The notes beneath the pieces were generated by a model. That model was not told where the DNA came from. It did not search any database and saw only the letters and a program-made list of their open reading frames with translations. A DNA stretch of 64,000 nucleotides from Paraburkholderia phenazinium. Lineage in GTDB: Bacteria; Pseudomonadota; Gammaproteobacteria; Burkholderiales; Burkholderiaceae. The position numbers and the translations under genes were made by a program. The stretch spans positions 1-64,000 of the forward strand of contig NZ_FNCJ01000015.1 of assembly GCF_900100735.1 (NCBI RefSeq), written 5' to 3'. Below are positions 44,544 to 53,893 of this stretch, one piece after another. Numbering within the stretch: position 1 is the stretch's first letter; each line of letters starts with the position of its first letter.

Positions 44544-45134
44544 TTAAATCACCAATCGCGAGATCTTCGAGCCTTCGAGCGAGACACCCGCCATCAGCCC
44601 CTCGTTTGTCAGCACAAAGGCCTGCACCGGGCTCGTCGCGGTCGAGGTATCGACATCGCCGTTCGCGCCCACCTTCAGGACCGCCACGGTCGCATCGGCA
44701 CCCGCAGCCCAACCTTGGCTTTCGCGGAATTTATTGAGCGCATCCTGCGTCATGAAGAGGAACACAATCGCCTTGGATTGTGCGCCGATCTGCAGACCGA
44801 ACGATCCCGCAGCAATGCTGTAATAGCCGGCGGTCCGCCCTGCCACACGCAGCGCGCCTTGTCCATACTGGCCGCCCACCCAGAAGCCGGCCGCGATGAC
44901 CGAGGGGAACACCAGCACGCCCTGCGCCTTGGAGACGAGCTCGTGCGAGCCGTGCACGGTGTCATAGAGACGGGACAGCGTCGAGTCGACCCCGGCGTTA
45001 ATGGTCTGACGCTTGCCCGCATCGGCAGACGACCCGGTGTCGGAGGACGGCGGGGTCGTCGTACAGCCAGCCAGCGCGAGACCTGTAGAGGCGAGCGCTG
45101 CGCTGGTCGATAGGATGAATTGTCGGCGACGCAT
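44544..45134 (-). CDS. SYLF-domain (YSC84-type) lipoprotein
   Basis: 196 residues. Signal sequence with lipobox LAGC (Cys24), then a SYLF domain (about 55-196) with KAQGVLVFPSVIAAGFWVGG, GGQYGQGALRV and LQIGAQSKAIVFLFMT. SYLF domains bind phosphoinositides or lipids in eukaryotes; the bacterial role is unclear, probably in the envelope. GAAGGA precedes the ATG. Confidence 0.92.
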   Translation of the reverse strand: MRRRQFILSTSAALASTGLALAGCTTTPPSSDTGSSADAGKRQTINAGVDSTLSRLYDTVHGSHELVSKAQGVLVFPSVIAAGFWVGGQYGQGALRVAGRTAGYYSIAAGSFGLQIGAQSKAIVFLFMTQDALNKFRESQGWAAGADATVAVLKVGANGDVDTSTATSPVQAFVLTNEGLMAGVSLEGSKISRLVI

Positions 45135-45254
45135 GGTTGATTCCTTCTCTTAGGTGAATGGGATAGCTAAGGTACGGTGAGTCGGCTCGCGGTCGGCGTG
45201 GACCACGATTGCCGGCAGCGGCATCGAGCCTCGAACAGCGAATCGGTAGCCCGA

Positions 45255-45434
45255 TCAGTAGCCCGACTTCCTGATCCGCGCCTTCGCGTTACCGAAGGTT
45301 TGACGGATCCCGCCTGCGACCTGCTGCAAATCGCCTTTGAGTTCCTGCGATTTATTGCCGGTCGCTTTTCCGACTGCTTCGTTCAGTTTGCCCTTGACCT
45401 GTTGGGCCACGCCTTTGACCTGGTCTTTGTTCAT
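45255..45434 (-). CDS. CsbD-family stress protein
   Basis: 59 residues: MNKDQVKGVAQQVKGKLNEA and then ELKGDLQQVAGGIRQTFGNA, the CsbD repeat pattern. Highly charged and probably disordered or helical. AAGGAGG precedes ATG 45434. CsbD proteins are general stress proteins of unknown biochemical role. Confidence 0.92.
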   Translation of the reverse strand: MNKDQVKGVAQQVKGKLNEAVGKATGNKSQELKGDLQQVAGGIRQTFGNAKARIRKSGY

Positions 45435-45785
45435 GCCCCCTCCTTGAATGATCAGCCAACCATTCGTGGCTACACCTACCCCGGTAGTCGCAAAATACGG
45501 GCCACGTCGCACGACCGGTATTGGCGCAGGCGCTGCAAAGCAATCAGCCCCGTCGAAGCAGGGCTGAAATCAAGGAGATGGACGAAGGGGAAAGGGGTGT
45601 AGCGAAGTGCCCGTCAGACACGCAGGCAGGAAAAAACGACATCCGCCCGGTACGGCTTACCCGTGTGCCTGCGGATGATAGCCATGAGGCGGACCGCGAC
45701 CCGGCGCCGGGATACGCCTGGGCAAGGCCAAGAAGCTCGTAACGTGCGGCGGGCTACCCGGTCCCGCTCGCCACCTGTGATGACG

Positions 45786-45962
45786 TTAGCGCCGCGGCCG
45801 GCGGTTCTTCCAGCTTTGCACCAGTAACGCCGCCATCCCGCCCAGGGCCAGCGTCGCCACATAACCGGCCATACGCACCACCCCCTCGCCATACGGACCG
45901 GCGAACACCGCGGCGAGCATCGCCACGACAAAGACCGCGAGCAATCCGAGCAATGGTTTCAT
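45786..45962 (-). CDS. Small two-helix membrane protein (58 residues)
   Basis: Reads MKPLLGLLAVFVVAMLAAVF, a short loop GPYGEGVVR, a second helix ending GGMAALLVQSW and a basic tail NRRPRR. GGAGG lies 9 bases before the ATG. Codon bias matches the genome. I recognise no family. It clusters with CsbD and SYLF genes on the same strand, so an envelope-stress role is possible. Confidence 0.75.
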   Translation of the reverse strand: MKPLLGLLAVFVVAMLAAVFAGPYGEGVVRMAGYVATLALGGMAALLVQSWKNRRPRR

Positions 45963-46258
45963 CTAAGAGCGCCTCCGCAGTTGGCTCAAGAACGGGCGTC
46001 ACAACTAAATAAGAAACGCAATGGATAAAACACGCAAGTGCGGCAAACCCGAGACAATCCGGTCGCAGTCCCGCGGCAGTCTGGATCGACACCCACGGCA
46101 TCCATCAAGCGTTTGAATTCGGTGCGTTGCAGAACAGTTCAGCTGTGGAAATTCAAGCAACCTGGCTGCGATGAAGCGATAACAAAGGGTTGGTTGCTAG
46201 CGAACGGTCGGCGATAGCTTAATCAATCATCGCGTGGTTCGCTGCAACCAACGTGAGC
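45963..46258. other. Gene-free interval (296 bases)
   Basis: Lies upstream of the 58-residue protein and downstream of a DUF4148 gene. Apart from the ribosome binding site at its left edge I see no feature here. Confidence 0.5.
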
Positions 46259-46618
46259 TTAGCTGCCAGCATACAGATTGCAAAAGCTGACCGGACCGAC
46301 ACACTCCGCGCCCTTGAGCGGCGTATGGATGCCGCTAGCGCTGGAACCCGACATGCGGCCGCCCACGCCTGTCGCTTCGACAGCCCCACTGTTCGCCGTA
46401 CGCTCGCCATCCTGTGCGGAAATCTTCGCTTCGGCTGCCTGAATGTCGGCAGGATAGGTCGTATCGCTCGATACCGCTGGGTTGTAACCGGCTTGCTCGA
46501 CACGCACGAGGTCTGCATAAACCTCGGCACGGGTCACTCCCTGTGCAAAGGCATTCGAGAACACGCTCGTCGAAGCAAGGACGACAGCCGAAATGGCAAT
46601 CTTGGAAAATGTTTTCAT
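46259..46618 (-). CDS. DUF4148 secreted protein
   Basis: 119 residues. Signal peptide cleaved near NAFAQ (residue 26), then the DUF4148 motif VTRAEVYADLVRVEQAGYNP, followed by a low-complexity tail with two cysteines (ECVGPVSFC). Periplasmic; function unknown. AGGAG precedes the ATG. Confidence 0.9.
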   Translation of the reverse strand: MKTFSKIAISAVVLASTSVFSNAFAQGVTRAEVYADLVRVEQAGYNPAVSSDTTYPADIQAAEAKISAQDGERTANSGAVEATGVGGRMSGSSASGIHTPLKGAECVGPVSFCNLYAGS

Positions 46619-46732
46619 TTCAAACTCCTAACTGATTGTGATTGGTTGACGCATTCATCAAGGTGAACATCAGGACTGCGCCAGGCATTCCAGACTTGCG
46701 AACAAAAAAGCTATCCAAACAGGTTATTCTAT

Positions 46733-47002
46733 TTACTGATTCGCACTACTATTCGATGCAGATACGCCGACGGTCTGTCTGGTGTTTGCCGACGAAGCCA
46801 GCGCCTGTTGTTGCAGACGCGCCACCTGCTGCGCGAAGATCGGGTTGACGTCCGGGTACGAAGTGTCGGTCACATAGTCGAGACCGTGTTGTTGCGCTTC
46901 GATCAACTCCTGATACACCTGGGCCCGTGTTTTGCCTTCGGCGAAAGCGCTCGATGATGCCAGTACGGCAACAGACAACACAGCAAATGCGATCTTCTTC
47001 AT
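46733..47002 (-). CDS. DUF4148 secreted protein
   Basis: 89 residues. Signal peptide cleaved near SAFAE (residue 22), then KTRAQVYQELIEAQQHGLDY. Paralogue of the preceding DUF4148 gene but with a shorter tail. CTGGAG lies before the ATG. The two form a tandem pair on the minus strand. Confidence 0.9.
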   Translation of the reverse strand: MKKIAFAVLSVAVLASSSAFAEGKTRAQVYQELIEAQQHGLDYVTDTSYPDVNPIFAQQVARLQQQALASSANTRQTVGVSASNSSANQ

Positions 47003-47468
47003 GATGAACTCCAGTGAATTTGGGTTGGCCTACGTGATGGAGAACCCGACTTGCCCGAGGTTTATTCCCGGCAGGGCAGAAAAATCGTGTAACGGAGCGC
47101 CGCGATGCGGCTGGAGTACGCTTTAAGCGCGAATCGCAAGGACCAGGGGAATAAAGCCGTTCGCCACCGTGTTAGCCCGATCTGGACCGCATAGCTGCGG
47201 TCACACCCACGCGTGGAATCGGTATGGAAATCGCGGTGCAGATGATGACGCCGGGCAGCGCATCCAAGGGCTGCCTACCAGCGTAAATAACTTATCTCTG
47301 CATGCCACTTTCATCTGAGGAATACTGTCAAACCATCCGAGGCTGGGAATACCTGCCCGGATAAAAGCTTTTGTGCCGCCGTGCCTGGCGTCGCATACCA
47401 TTCATCATGCGCCGCACGCACGGCCACTTCTGGCCGCCACCAGCGCTTAACCGTCCATCGAGCCCGCC
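47003..47468. other. Gene-free divergent interval (466 bases)
   Basis: Separates the DUF4148 gene and an MFS exporter. Open frames here have poor codon bias and no ribosome binding sites. No convincing operator or hairpin seen. Confidence 0.5.
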
Positions 47469-49061
47469 ATGACGCCCAGCATCGCTGCGCATGACCCCAG
47501 CCGGCAACTACTGCCGTTTCGCGAGTCGCTGCTGGCGATGGTCGGCGTCGCGTTCGTTGCGATGCTGGTCGCCCTCGACCAGACCATCGTCGGCACGGCC
47601 CTGCCGCGCATTGTCGCGGAGCTGAAAGGCTTCGATCTGTACGCGTGGGTCGCGACCTCATACATGCTGGCATCGGTCGTCACGATTCCGATTTTCGGCC
47701 GTCTGGGCGATCTGTTCGGCCGCAAGCCATTTCTGCTCGCCGCCATCATGGTGTTCACCGTCGCCTCCGTGTTGTGCGGCTTCGCCGCCAACATGTTGTT
47801 CCTCGTCATTGCGCGCGGTCTGCAAGGGATTGGCGGCGGCATCCTGATCGGCACAATGTTCGCGACGGTCGCCGATCTGTTCCCCGATCCCAAACTCCGT
47901 TTGCGCTGGCTGGTGTTCGTCACCTCAGCGTTCGGCCTGGCCAACATCGTGGGCCCGACCCTCGGCGGCGTGCTGACTCAATATGGCGGCTGGCGGCTGG
48001 TGTTCTTCGTCAACGTGCCGATCGGACTGATTTCGTTGCTGTTCGTGTACCGGTTCCTGCCCCATCTGCGGCACGCCCGGACCTCCGCACCGGTGCGTCT
48101 CGACTGGCTCGGCGCCTTGGTGCTCGCCGTGACATTCGGCGCACTGCAACTGCTGATCGAATTGCTACCCAAGGAAGGGCTGAGCACGGCGACCGTGGTG
48201 CTCGGTTCCGTCACGGCCCTGTGCGCAGCAACGCTGGCGTTCTGGGAAAAGCGCATGGACTATCCCATCGTGCCGGTGGACATGCTGCTCGATCGCAAAC
48301 TGGCCGCGCTGTTTGCGATGTCGGTGCTTGGCGGCTTCGCGCTGTTTTCACTGGTGTTCTATGTGCCGCTGCTGTTCCAAGGCGGCTATGCGATGTCGCC
48401 GCACGACTCCGGCATGCTGATCACCCCGCTTCTGCTCGGCACCACAATTGGCAGCGTGGTGAACAACCGGATCGTCACGCGCATCCGCCGCGCCAACGGC
48501 ATCATGTACATCGGCTTCGCGCTCTCCGCGCTAGCCTCGTTGAGCGTCGTCGCGCTCCGCGGCAACGAACCGCATCTCGTGTGGATGGCATGCATGGGGA
48601 TCAGCGGGCTAGGGCTCGGGCTGGTGGGAACCAGCCTCACCATCTGTTCGCAGCAGATCGTCTCGCGCGATCACCTCGGCGCGGCGACTGCGTTACTGCA
48701 GTCGCTGCGCACCTTCGGCGGCATGCTCGGCACGGTAATGACCGGCGCCTTGCTCGGACACCTCTACACGCGCGGTGTGCATCGGTCACTGGACTCCTAC
48801 CAGGCAACGCAATGGTTCAAGTCGTTTGCAAGTCCGGAATTGCTGGTTGACCGCCAGGAGCAGGCGGCATTGATCAACCGCCTCGTCAGCGCGGGGCATG
48901 CGGGCGATGCCATGATGAGTTCGGCGCGCGATGCGCTGGTGGTGTCGATTCACGTGGGTCTCGCGGTGGCGGCCACGGCTGCGCTGATCGGGCTCGGCCT
49001 CGCATGGTTTGTGCCGCCGGTGCGTGTGGGTTATGGCGAGGCCGAGACAATCCAGCCGTGA
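47469..49061 (+). CDS. DHA2-family (14-helix) MFS exporter
   Basis: 530 residues with 14 predicted helices. ALDQTIVGTALPRIVAEL is the DHA2 motif D1, GRLGDLFGRKP motif A, and RGLQGIGGGILIG motif B; AFGLANIVGPTLGG is motif C, marking an antiporter. It pumps drugs or other hydrophobic compounds out of the cytoplasm. No partner EmrA-type adaptor lies nearby. Confidence 0.93.
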   Translation: MTPSIAAHDPSRQLLPFRESLLAMVGVAFVAMLVALDQTIVGTALPRIVAELKGFDLYAWVATSYMLASVVTIPIFGRLGDLFGRKPFLLAAIMVFTVASVLCGFAANMLFLVIARGLQGIGGGILIGTMFATVADLFPDPKLRLRWLVFVTSAFGLANIVGPTLGGVLTQYGGWRLVFFVNVPIGLISLLFVYRFLPHLRHARTSAPVRLDWLGALVLAVTFGALQLLIELLPKEGLSTATVVLGSVTALCAATLAFWEKRMDYPIVPVDMLLDRKLAALFAMSVLGGFALFSLVFYVPLLFQGGYAMSPHDSGMLITPLLLGTTIGSVVNNRIVTRIRRANGIMYIGFALSALASLSVVALRGNEPHLVWMACMGISGLGLGLVGTSLTICSQQIVSRDHLGAATALLQSLRTFGGMLGTVMTGALLGHLYTRGVHRSLDSYQATQWFKSFASPELLVDRQEQAALINRLVSAGHAGDAMMSSARDALVVSIHVGLAVAATAALIGLGLAWFVPPVRVGYGEAETIQP

Positions 49062-49131
49062 TGACACGGTTAGCCGCTATGAACGGTCGCGCAGCCGAAC
49101 GCCGAAACCCGACGCTCAGTTCAGCCGGGCG

Positions 49132-50049
49132 CTACCAGTCAAGCACCACGGGACGGGCCGTTCGGCTCGGTGCACCACCTGGTCCCGCAGGGTCGGGGTT
49201 GCCGAAACGCGGCAGGTCGCCATCTGCCCGTGCGCGTTCAACCTCCATGCGTACCTGTTCGCGGGTTTTCGGGGCTTGAGTCGACACCGTCGGTGCTGAG
49301 GTCCGCGCTGGATCGGATTGCGTCATCTGCAACGCGTGTATCACCGGCGGCGAGAGTGCAGCGGGTTGCGCGGGGGACGGCGCCTGGGCCACTGGCTCAG
49401 CCGGCACGGGAGAAGCAACGGCTAGCTCGGGATTTGCCTGAACAGGATTCGATCGTTCGGGTTTCACACTCGTCCTGGCAGCCATTTCGACTTCCGGAGC
49501 ACGTCTCGTCTGTGCGGATTGCGAGGCACGGCCCACGCGCTCATGGATCGACGCCAAGGTGCTTCGCCCATGTTCGGTTCGCGACGAGGCTCGCCATGCA
49601 AACCGGCTCGAACGCGCGGTTGCCGACGGCTCGAGCGCATGCTCGACGGGCCGCGCACCGCTTACGGCCACTTCGCGCGCCTGCAATTCACTCTGCAGCT
49701 CGATGACCCGAGGATCGTCTCTATAAAGCGTCTGCTCTGCGCCCAGCAACACCTTTGCGGAAGCAAGATCGTTGCGTTGCAAGCTCGCGCGAACCGCATC
49801 GAGAACGGCCACATGACTGGCGTCCGAACGATTGCCGGCCGCGACCGAAACCTTGCCGGTTACCAGCGATGCAGCGCGAGGGCTGTCCGGGGCATCGGCA
49901 GACAACGCATCCCGGTGTTCAAGGCCGGTTGGATCCGCAGGCAACCCGACCTTGCCCGGACGCAGCATTAAAGCCGTTATCGCGAGCGCGCCCATCAGAA
50001 GGCTAGCCAGAATCGCTGCCTTTGGGTTGCCGATCGGGTTGGTGATCAT
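49132..50049 (-). CDS. Membrane-anchored Ala/Pro-rich protein with DUF4148-like C-terminal motif
   Basis: 305 residues. One N-terminal membrane helix (about 12-30), a helical stretch around LDAVRASLQRNDLASAKVLL, then a long low-complexity Ala/Pro/Ser region. Near the C-terminus KTREQVRMEVERARADGDLP resembles the DUF4148 core. GGAAG precedes ATG 50049. Function unknown. Confidence 0.75.
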   Translation of the reverse strand: MITNPIGNPKAAILASLLMGALAITALMLRPGKVGLPADPTGLEHRDALSADAPDSPRAASLVTGKVSVAAGNRSDASHVAVLDAVRASLQRNDLASAKVLLGAEQTLYRDDPRVIELQSELQAREVAVSGARPVEHALEPSATARSSRFAWRASSRTEHGRSTLASIHERVGRASQSAQTRRAPEVEMAARTSVKPERSNPVQANPELAVASPVPAEPVAQAPSPAQPAALSPPVIHALQMTQSDPARTSAPTVSTQAPKTREQVRMEVERARADGDLPRFGNPDPAGPGGAPSRTARPVVLDW

Positions 50050-50243
50050 GACGTCTTCCGTAAAGCCCTGGACAGGGCATGCGCACTGCCGCGTCGCGCT
50101 ATGCCCACGGTATGCCTCTACGTAGGTCACGTACGGTTTCAGACATCGATCGGATGCGCCAAGCTTTAGTGGTTATCCGCCAAAATTAAGGTTGCGTGCA
50201 CATCTGTTAGTTTTACGTTGGCGTTGCAGAAGCCGCCACCCGC

Positions 50244-51530
50244 TCAGGAGCGCACCTCGCCCGGCCGGGACACATGCGTCGCGCGATCAGCGGGTTCGGC
50301 CACCTCAGCGAGATCTCGCCCGCGCGTCTCCGGCAGCATCCATGCCGCTGCGACCACCAGGAAGTACGACAGTGCCGCACACAATCCCATCGCTGCCCCC
50401 AGCGGCATGGTTGCGCTCAGCACGCCGACCAGCGTCGGCATTACGGCACCCAGTGCGCGGCCCGCGTTGCCGCATAGGCCTTGTGCGGAACCACGAATGC
50501 TGGTTGGAAACAGCTCTGCGATATACGCGCCCGTTCCGGCCGCCGTCCCCGATTGCAAGGTGCCGAGTACGAAGCCGAACAACATCGTGACGGTCAGACT
50601 GATCGGCGCAAAGGTATAGATCGCCACGGCGACGGCCTGGCAGCAAGCGATGGTGATAAACGTCAGACGGCGTCCAAAGCGGTCGGCCATCCAGCCGTTC
50701 AGGAACGCACCCGCGAACGAACCGAGGATGTTCAAGGCAAGATAGCCGCCGACATTGTTGATCGACAGGTGCAAGCCGAGTTTCAGATAGGCCGGCAGCC
50801 ACGTGATCATCACGTAGTTGCCGCCGTAAATGCCGAAGGTGAGCAGGATGGCTTTGAGGGTGGTCCCGCGCAGCGGCGCCGCAAACACGTCCCACATGCG
50901 CGCACCGCCGCCTTTCTGCTGCGCGCGCGTCCTGGCATAGACGGGGGCTTCCTGAATATTGCGCCGGATCCACAGCACCAGCACCGCGGGCAGGATCCCT
51001 AAACCAAACAGGACGCGCCATGCGATGGCCGCAGGCAAATAGTCGAACATTAGCGTAGACAGCAGCACAGCGATGCCGTAGCCAACCGCCCAGCCCGCCT
51101 GCAACGCCCCCACCACCCGCCCGCGCACTTCACGGTTGATGGTTTCGCTGATCAGGACCGCGCCCACTGCCCATTCGCCGCCAAAGCCGATACCTTGCAG
51201 ACTGCGCGTCAGCATGAGCTGCCAGAACGAATCGGTGAAGGCCGACAGCAGCGTGAATGCGGAAAACCACATGATCGTCCACTGCAGGACACGCACGCGG
51301 CCAAAACGGTCGGCAAGCATACCCGCGCCCCAGCCGCCCAGCGCCGCCATGATCAGCACCGTCGTGCCCAGCAGTCCCGCCTGCCCGCGCGTCATGCCCC
51401 AGAGCGCAATCAAGGTCGGAATGGCCAGGGCATACATCTGGGTGTCCATGGCATCGAGCCCCCAGCCGCTGAAACAGGCCCAGAAGGTACGCTTCTCGGG
51501 CGCCGATAATTGTGTGAACCACTTCAGCAT
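50244..51530 (-). CDS. MFS transporter, metabolite:H+ symporter type
   Basis: 428 residues with 12 helices. DAMDTQMYALAIPTL near the N-terminus and ADRFGRVRVL and RSLQGIGFGGEWAVGAVLI are typical of the metabolite:H+ and sialic/aromatic acid symporter group. TAGGAG precedes the ATG. Close to the gallate genes, it may import an aromatic or organic acid (inference). Confidence 0.9.
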   Translation of the reverse strand: MLKWFTQLSAPEKRTFWACFSGWGLDAMDTQMYALAIPTLIALWGMTRGQAGLLGTTVLIMAALGGWGAGMLADRFGRVRVLQWTIMWFSAFTLLSAFTDSFWQLMLTRSLQGIGFGGEWAVGAVLISETINREVRGRVVGALQAGWAVGYGIAVLLSTLMFDYLPAAIAWRVLFGLGILPAVLVLWIRRNIQEAPVYARTRAQQKGGGARMWDVFAAPLRGTTLKAILLTFGIYGGNYVMITWLPAYLKLGLHLSINNVGGYLALNILGSFAGAFLNGWMADRFGRRLTFITIACCQAVAVAIYTFAPISLTVTMLFGFVLGTLQSGTAAGTGAYIAELFPTSIRGSAQGLCGNAGRALGAVMPTLVGVLSATMPLGAAMGLCAALSYFLVVAAAWMLPETRGRDLAEVAEPADRATHVSRPGEVRS

Positions 51531-51943
51531 TTCGTGTCTCCTACGATGTCTGGAATAGTGGCACGTAGACAGCCATACGCGCTACCCAGCAAGCTTGCGA
51601 TCTCTTTTGTTTGTCATCTGTTTTTCTTATCGCTCCCCTGCCATCCGTCGCCAGCATTCCTGTTCGACCGCGCTGTCCGGGATCACCGAGAACCCTTATT
51701 GAAGGGGCGCATCAGGGCGCTTCCGTCGTGCCCGCCCGTAGGGCGACGGTCAAATCGCGCCCGCTTTCGTATGTCGAATCTGGTTAACCCGCACTTTCGG
51801 CTCGTAGTGGGTTTTCTATATCTTCGCGTCTCAACGCACCGTGGTTTGTGTCTGGCCGAATCCGATCCGGAACGGGACCTCGCCAACCATCAAACTGATT
51901 CAGTCGATCTGCAGTACTAAAACAAGCAAGGAGATCTTTAAGC
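51531..51943. promoter_or_regulatory. Divergent region between MFS transporter and porin
   Basis: 413 bases with no gene. Imperfect dyad ACCC...GGGT at about 51785-51812 followed by TTTTCTATATC could be an attenuator or part of the porin promoter. AAGGAG lies before the porin ATG. Confidence 0.4.
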
Positions 51944-53038
51944 ATGAACAATAAACAGCGTACGTTGGCAGTCCTCGTCGGCGCGTGCGTGACAACAGCG
52001 GCACACGCACAGAGCAGCGTCACCCTGTTCGGCATGGTGGATACTGGCATTACCTACGTCAGCAACCAGTCCGGCCAACATAACGTCAAGATGGACGATG
52101 GAGTCAACGGACCGAATCTTTGGGGGTTCCGCGGCGTTGAGGATCTCGGCGGCGGCACCAAGGCCATCTTCGAACTGGTCGACCAGTTCCAGGTCGACAA
52201 CGGCGAGTTCATGCCGAATTCAAGCCTGTTTAGCCGGCTTTCGTTTGTCGGACTGACGAACGACAAGTTCGGCAAGGTCACCCTGGGTAACCAGTACGAC
52301 TTCATGACCGACTCGCTCTACTTCGCCGGTGACGATCCGGCGGAACTCTCGGGGCACTTTTACGACTTCCGCGCCGGTCCGTTTACGAAGCTCGATCTGC
52401 CCAGCAATCCAACGGGGGCTTTCGACTGGGACCGCATGGCCGGCGAGCGCATAGCGAGTTCGCTCAAGTACGTCTCGCCGGTGTTCGCAGGTTTCAGTGG
52501 CGGAGCGATGTATGGCTTTGGCGGTGTGGCCGGATCGATTGGCGCGGGCAACTCCGCCAGCTTCGCGCTTAACTATGCCGCTGCGTCGTTCGGCGCCAAC
52601 GCGGCCTATACCAACATCAAGTACTACACGGCCGGTTCGCCCCAGGTGAGCGTGCGTAACTGGGGGGTGGGCACCCACTACCACTTCGGAGGCTGGGTCG
52701 CGAACGCGCTATTCACCACGGTCCACAATTCTGCCAACGGTGCTTTGGTGTATGAAGGCTCGGTCGGCGCGCACTACAACTTCACGCCGGCTCTGAGCGC
52801 AGGCGCGTCGTATATGTACATGAAAGGCAACGACGCCGTGGACAATAACCACGCTCACCAGATCGCCGGCATCCTCGACTATGCGCTTTCCAAGCGCACC
52901 GACGTGTACCTGCTTGGCGTCTATCAACGGGCCAATTCCGGGGCGGACGCGCAGATCAACGGCATGAACGATTCGGGCGACGCATCCGACAGTCCGTCTC
53001 AAGCGGTTGTCCGGATCGGGTTGCATACGCGCTTCTAA
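51944..53038 (+). CDS. Gram-negative porin (OmpC/Omp32 type)
   Basis: 364 residues. Signal peptide cleaved at AHA-QSS (residue 22), then a 16-strand beta-barrel typical of betaproteobacterial trimeric porins: SSVTLFGMVDTGITYVSN at the start, GNQYDF in the constriction region and terminal phenylalanine (LHTRF) needed for Bam-dependent insertion. Next to gallate genes, it may admit aromatic acids through the outer membrane, as GalP does in Pseudomonas putida (inference from position). Confidence 0.93.
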   Translation: MNNKQRTLAVLVGACVTTAAHAQSSVTLFGMVDTGITYVSNQSGQHNVKMDDGVNGPNLWGFRGVEDLGGGTKAIFELVDQFQVDNGEFMPNSSLFSRLSFVGLTNDKFGKVTLGNQYDFMTDSLYFAGDDPAELSGHFYDFRAGPFTKLDLPSNPTGAFDWDRMAGERIASSLKYVSPVFAGFSGGAMYGFGGVAGSIGAGNSASFALNYAAASFGANAAYTNIKYYTAGSPQVSVRNWGVGTHYHFGGWVANALFTTVHNSANGALVYEGSVGAHYNFTPALSAGASYMYMKGNDAVDNNHAHQIAGILDYALSKRTDVYLLGVYQRANSGADAQINGMNDSGDASDSPSQAVVRIGLHTRF

Positions 53039-53068
53039 GCGTATGGCGTCCCGGTGACTCGGGACCGA

Positions 53069-53104
53069 CGGCCGCGATCACGCTTGTGCGATCGCGGCCG
53101 TTTT
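53069..53104 (+). terminator. Terminator after the porin gene
   Basis: CGGCCGCGATC (53069-53079) pairs with GATCGCGGCCG (53090-53100) around a 10-base loop, followed by TTTT. Confidence 0.88.
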
Positions 53105-53174
53105 CATTGGAGCTTTTCTTGTTCTCGTGATGGGCGCCACGAGCATGCAAACGACCGGTTTGGGTGTAATGCCG

Positions 53175-53891
53175 TTACGCCAGCGCCATGCCATGACGAA
53201 GCTTGGCAGCGCCTGCCTCAGGTGAGGCCAGAAAAGAGAGCAGTGCCATCGCGGCTGCATGTTGCTTAGAGGCCGTGCAGATCGCCGCCGAAAAGACGGT
53301 AATAGCCTCGATCTCAGGCGGCAGAGAGCCGATGACATCGATGCCCGGCACGTGCATCAACTCGCTCAATTGCTGGAAACCCAGCTCGACATCCCCGCGC
53401 GCGATAAGCGCACCCACCGGCACACCGGGCTCTGCCTGCACGATGCGCGACGCGATCGTCTCAGCGATGCCCCACCGCTCGAACAGGCGGACCAGGTGCG
53501 AGCCGCTGGGACCCGTCGAATAGCCGATGCTGCGCGCGGCCAGAATGGCGTCGCGCAGCGCCGCTTCAGTGCGGATATCGGGGCGCGGCGCCCCGGCTGC
53601 CACCGCAATCGCCACACCCGAACGGGCGAGGTCGACCCGGCTGCCCGGATCGATCCGGCCGGCTTCGGCCAGCCGGTCGAGCGCATCGGCCGCCAGCACG
53701 ATGAAGTCGAACGGTTCCCCGTCCTGAACGCGCCGGGCCGCCGCGACGCCTCCAACCGACTCGACGACGAGCCGCTGCCCGGACAGCCGCTCATATTCTT
53801 CAGCGAGTTCGGCCAGCAGGTTGCGCGTGGCCATCGAAGAGATGCCGGTGAGCGGCTGCGAGGTTTGGTCCATGACCGTGTTTGCCGCCAT
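53175..53891 (-). CDS. ModA-like substrate-binding-fold protein without signal peptide
   Basis: 238 residues resembling molybdate-binding ModA: GVAAARRVQDGEPFDFIVLA, RSGVAIAVAAGA, and GARGDVELGFQQLSEL-like segment (IARGDVELGFQQLSEL). There is no signal peptide or lipobox, so it is probably cytoplasmic. Start ATG 53891 lies 2 bases after the ligK stop, so it belongs to the gallate operon. No ABC permease or ATPase is adjacent. Such proteins recur in protocatechuate/gallate clusters as I recall; function unproven. Confidence 0.8.
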   Translation of the reverse strand: MAANTVMDQTSQPLTGISSMATRNLLAELAEEYERLSGQRLVVESVGGVAAARRVQDGEPFDFIVLAADALDRLAEAGRIDPGSRVDLARSGVAIAVAAGAPRPDIRTEAALRDAILAARSIGYSTGPSGSHLVRLFERWGIAETIASRIVQAEPGVPVGALIARGDVELGFQQLSELMHVPGIDVIGSLPPEIEAITVFSAAICTASKQHAAAMALLSFLASPEAGAAKLRHGMALA

Positions 53892-53893
53892 GT

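Noticed and set aside
43214..44737. 507-codon plus-strand frame across fruA and the following terminator
   Set aside because: Out of frame with fruA, basic and low-complexity, and runs through a strong terminator.
47201..47401. 66-codon minus-strand frame between DUF4148 and the DHA2 exporter
   Set aside because: No ribosome binding site and atypical composition.
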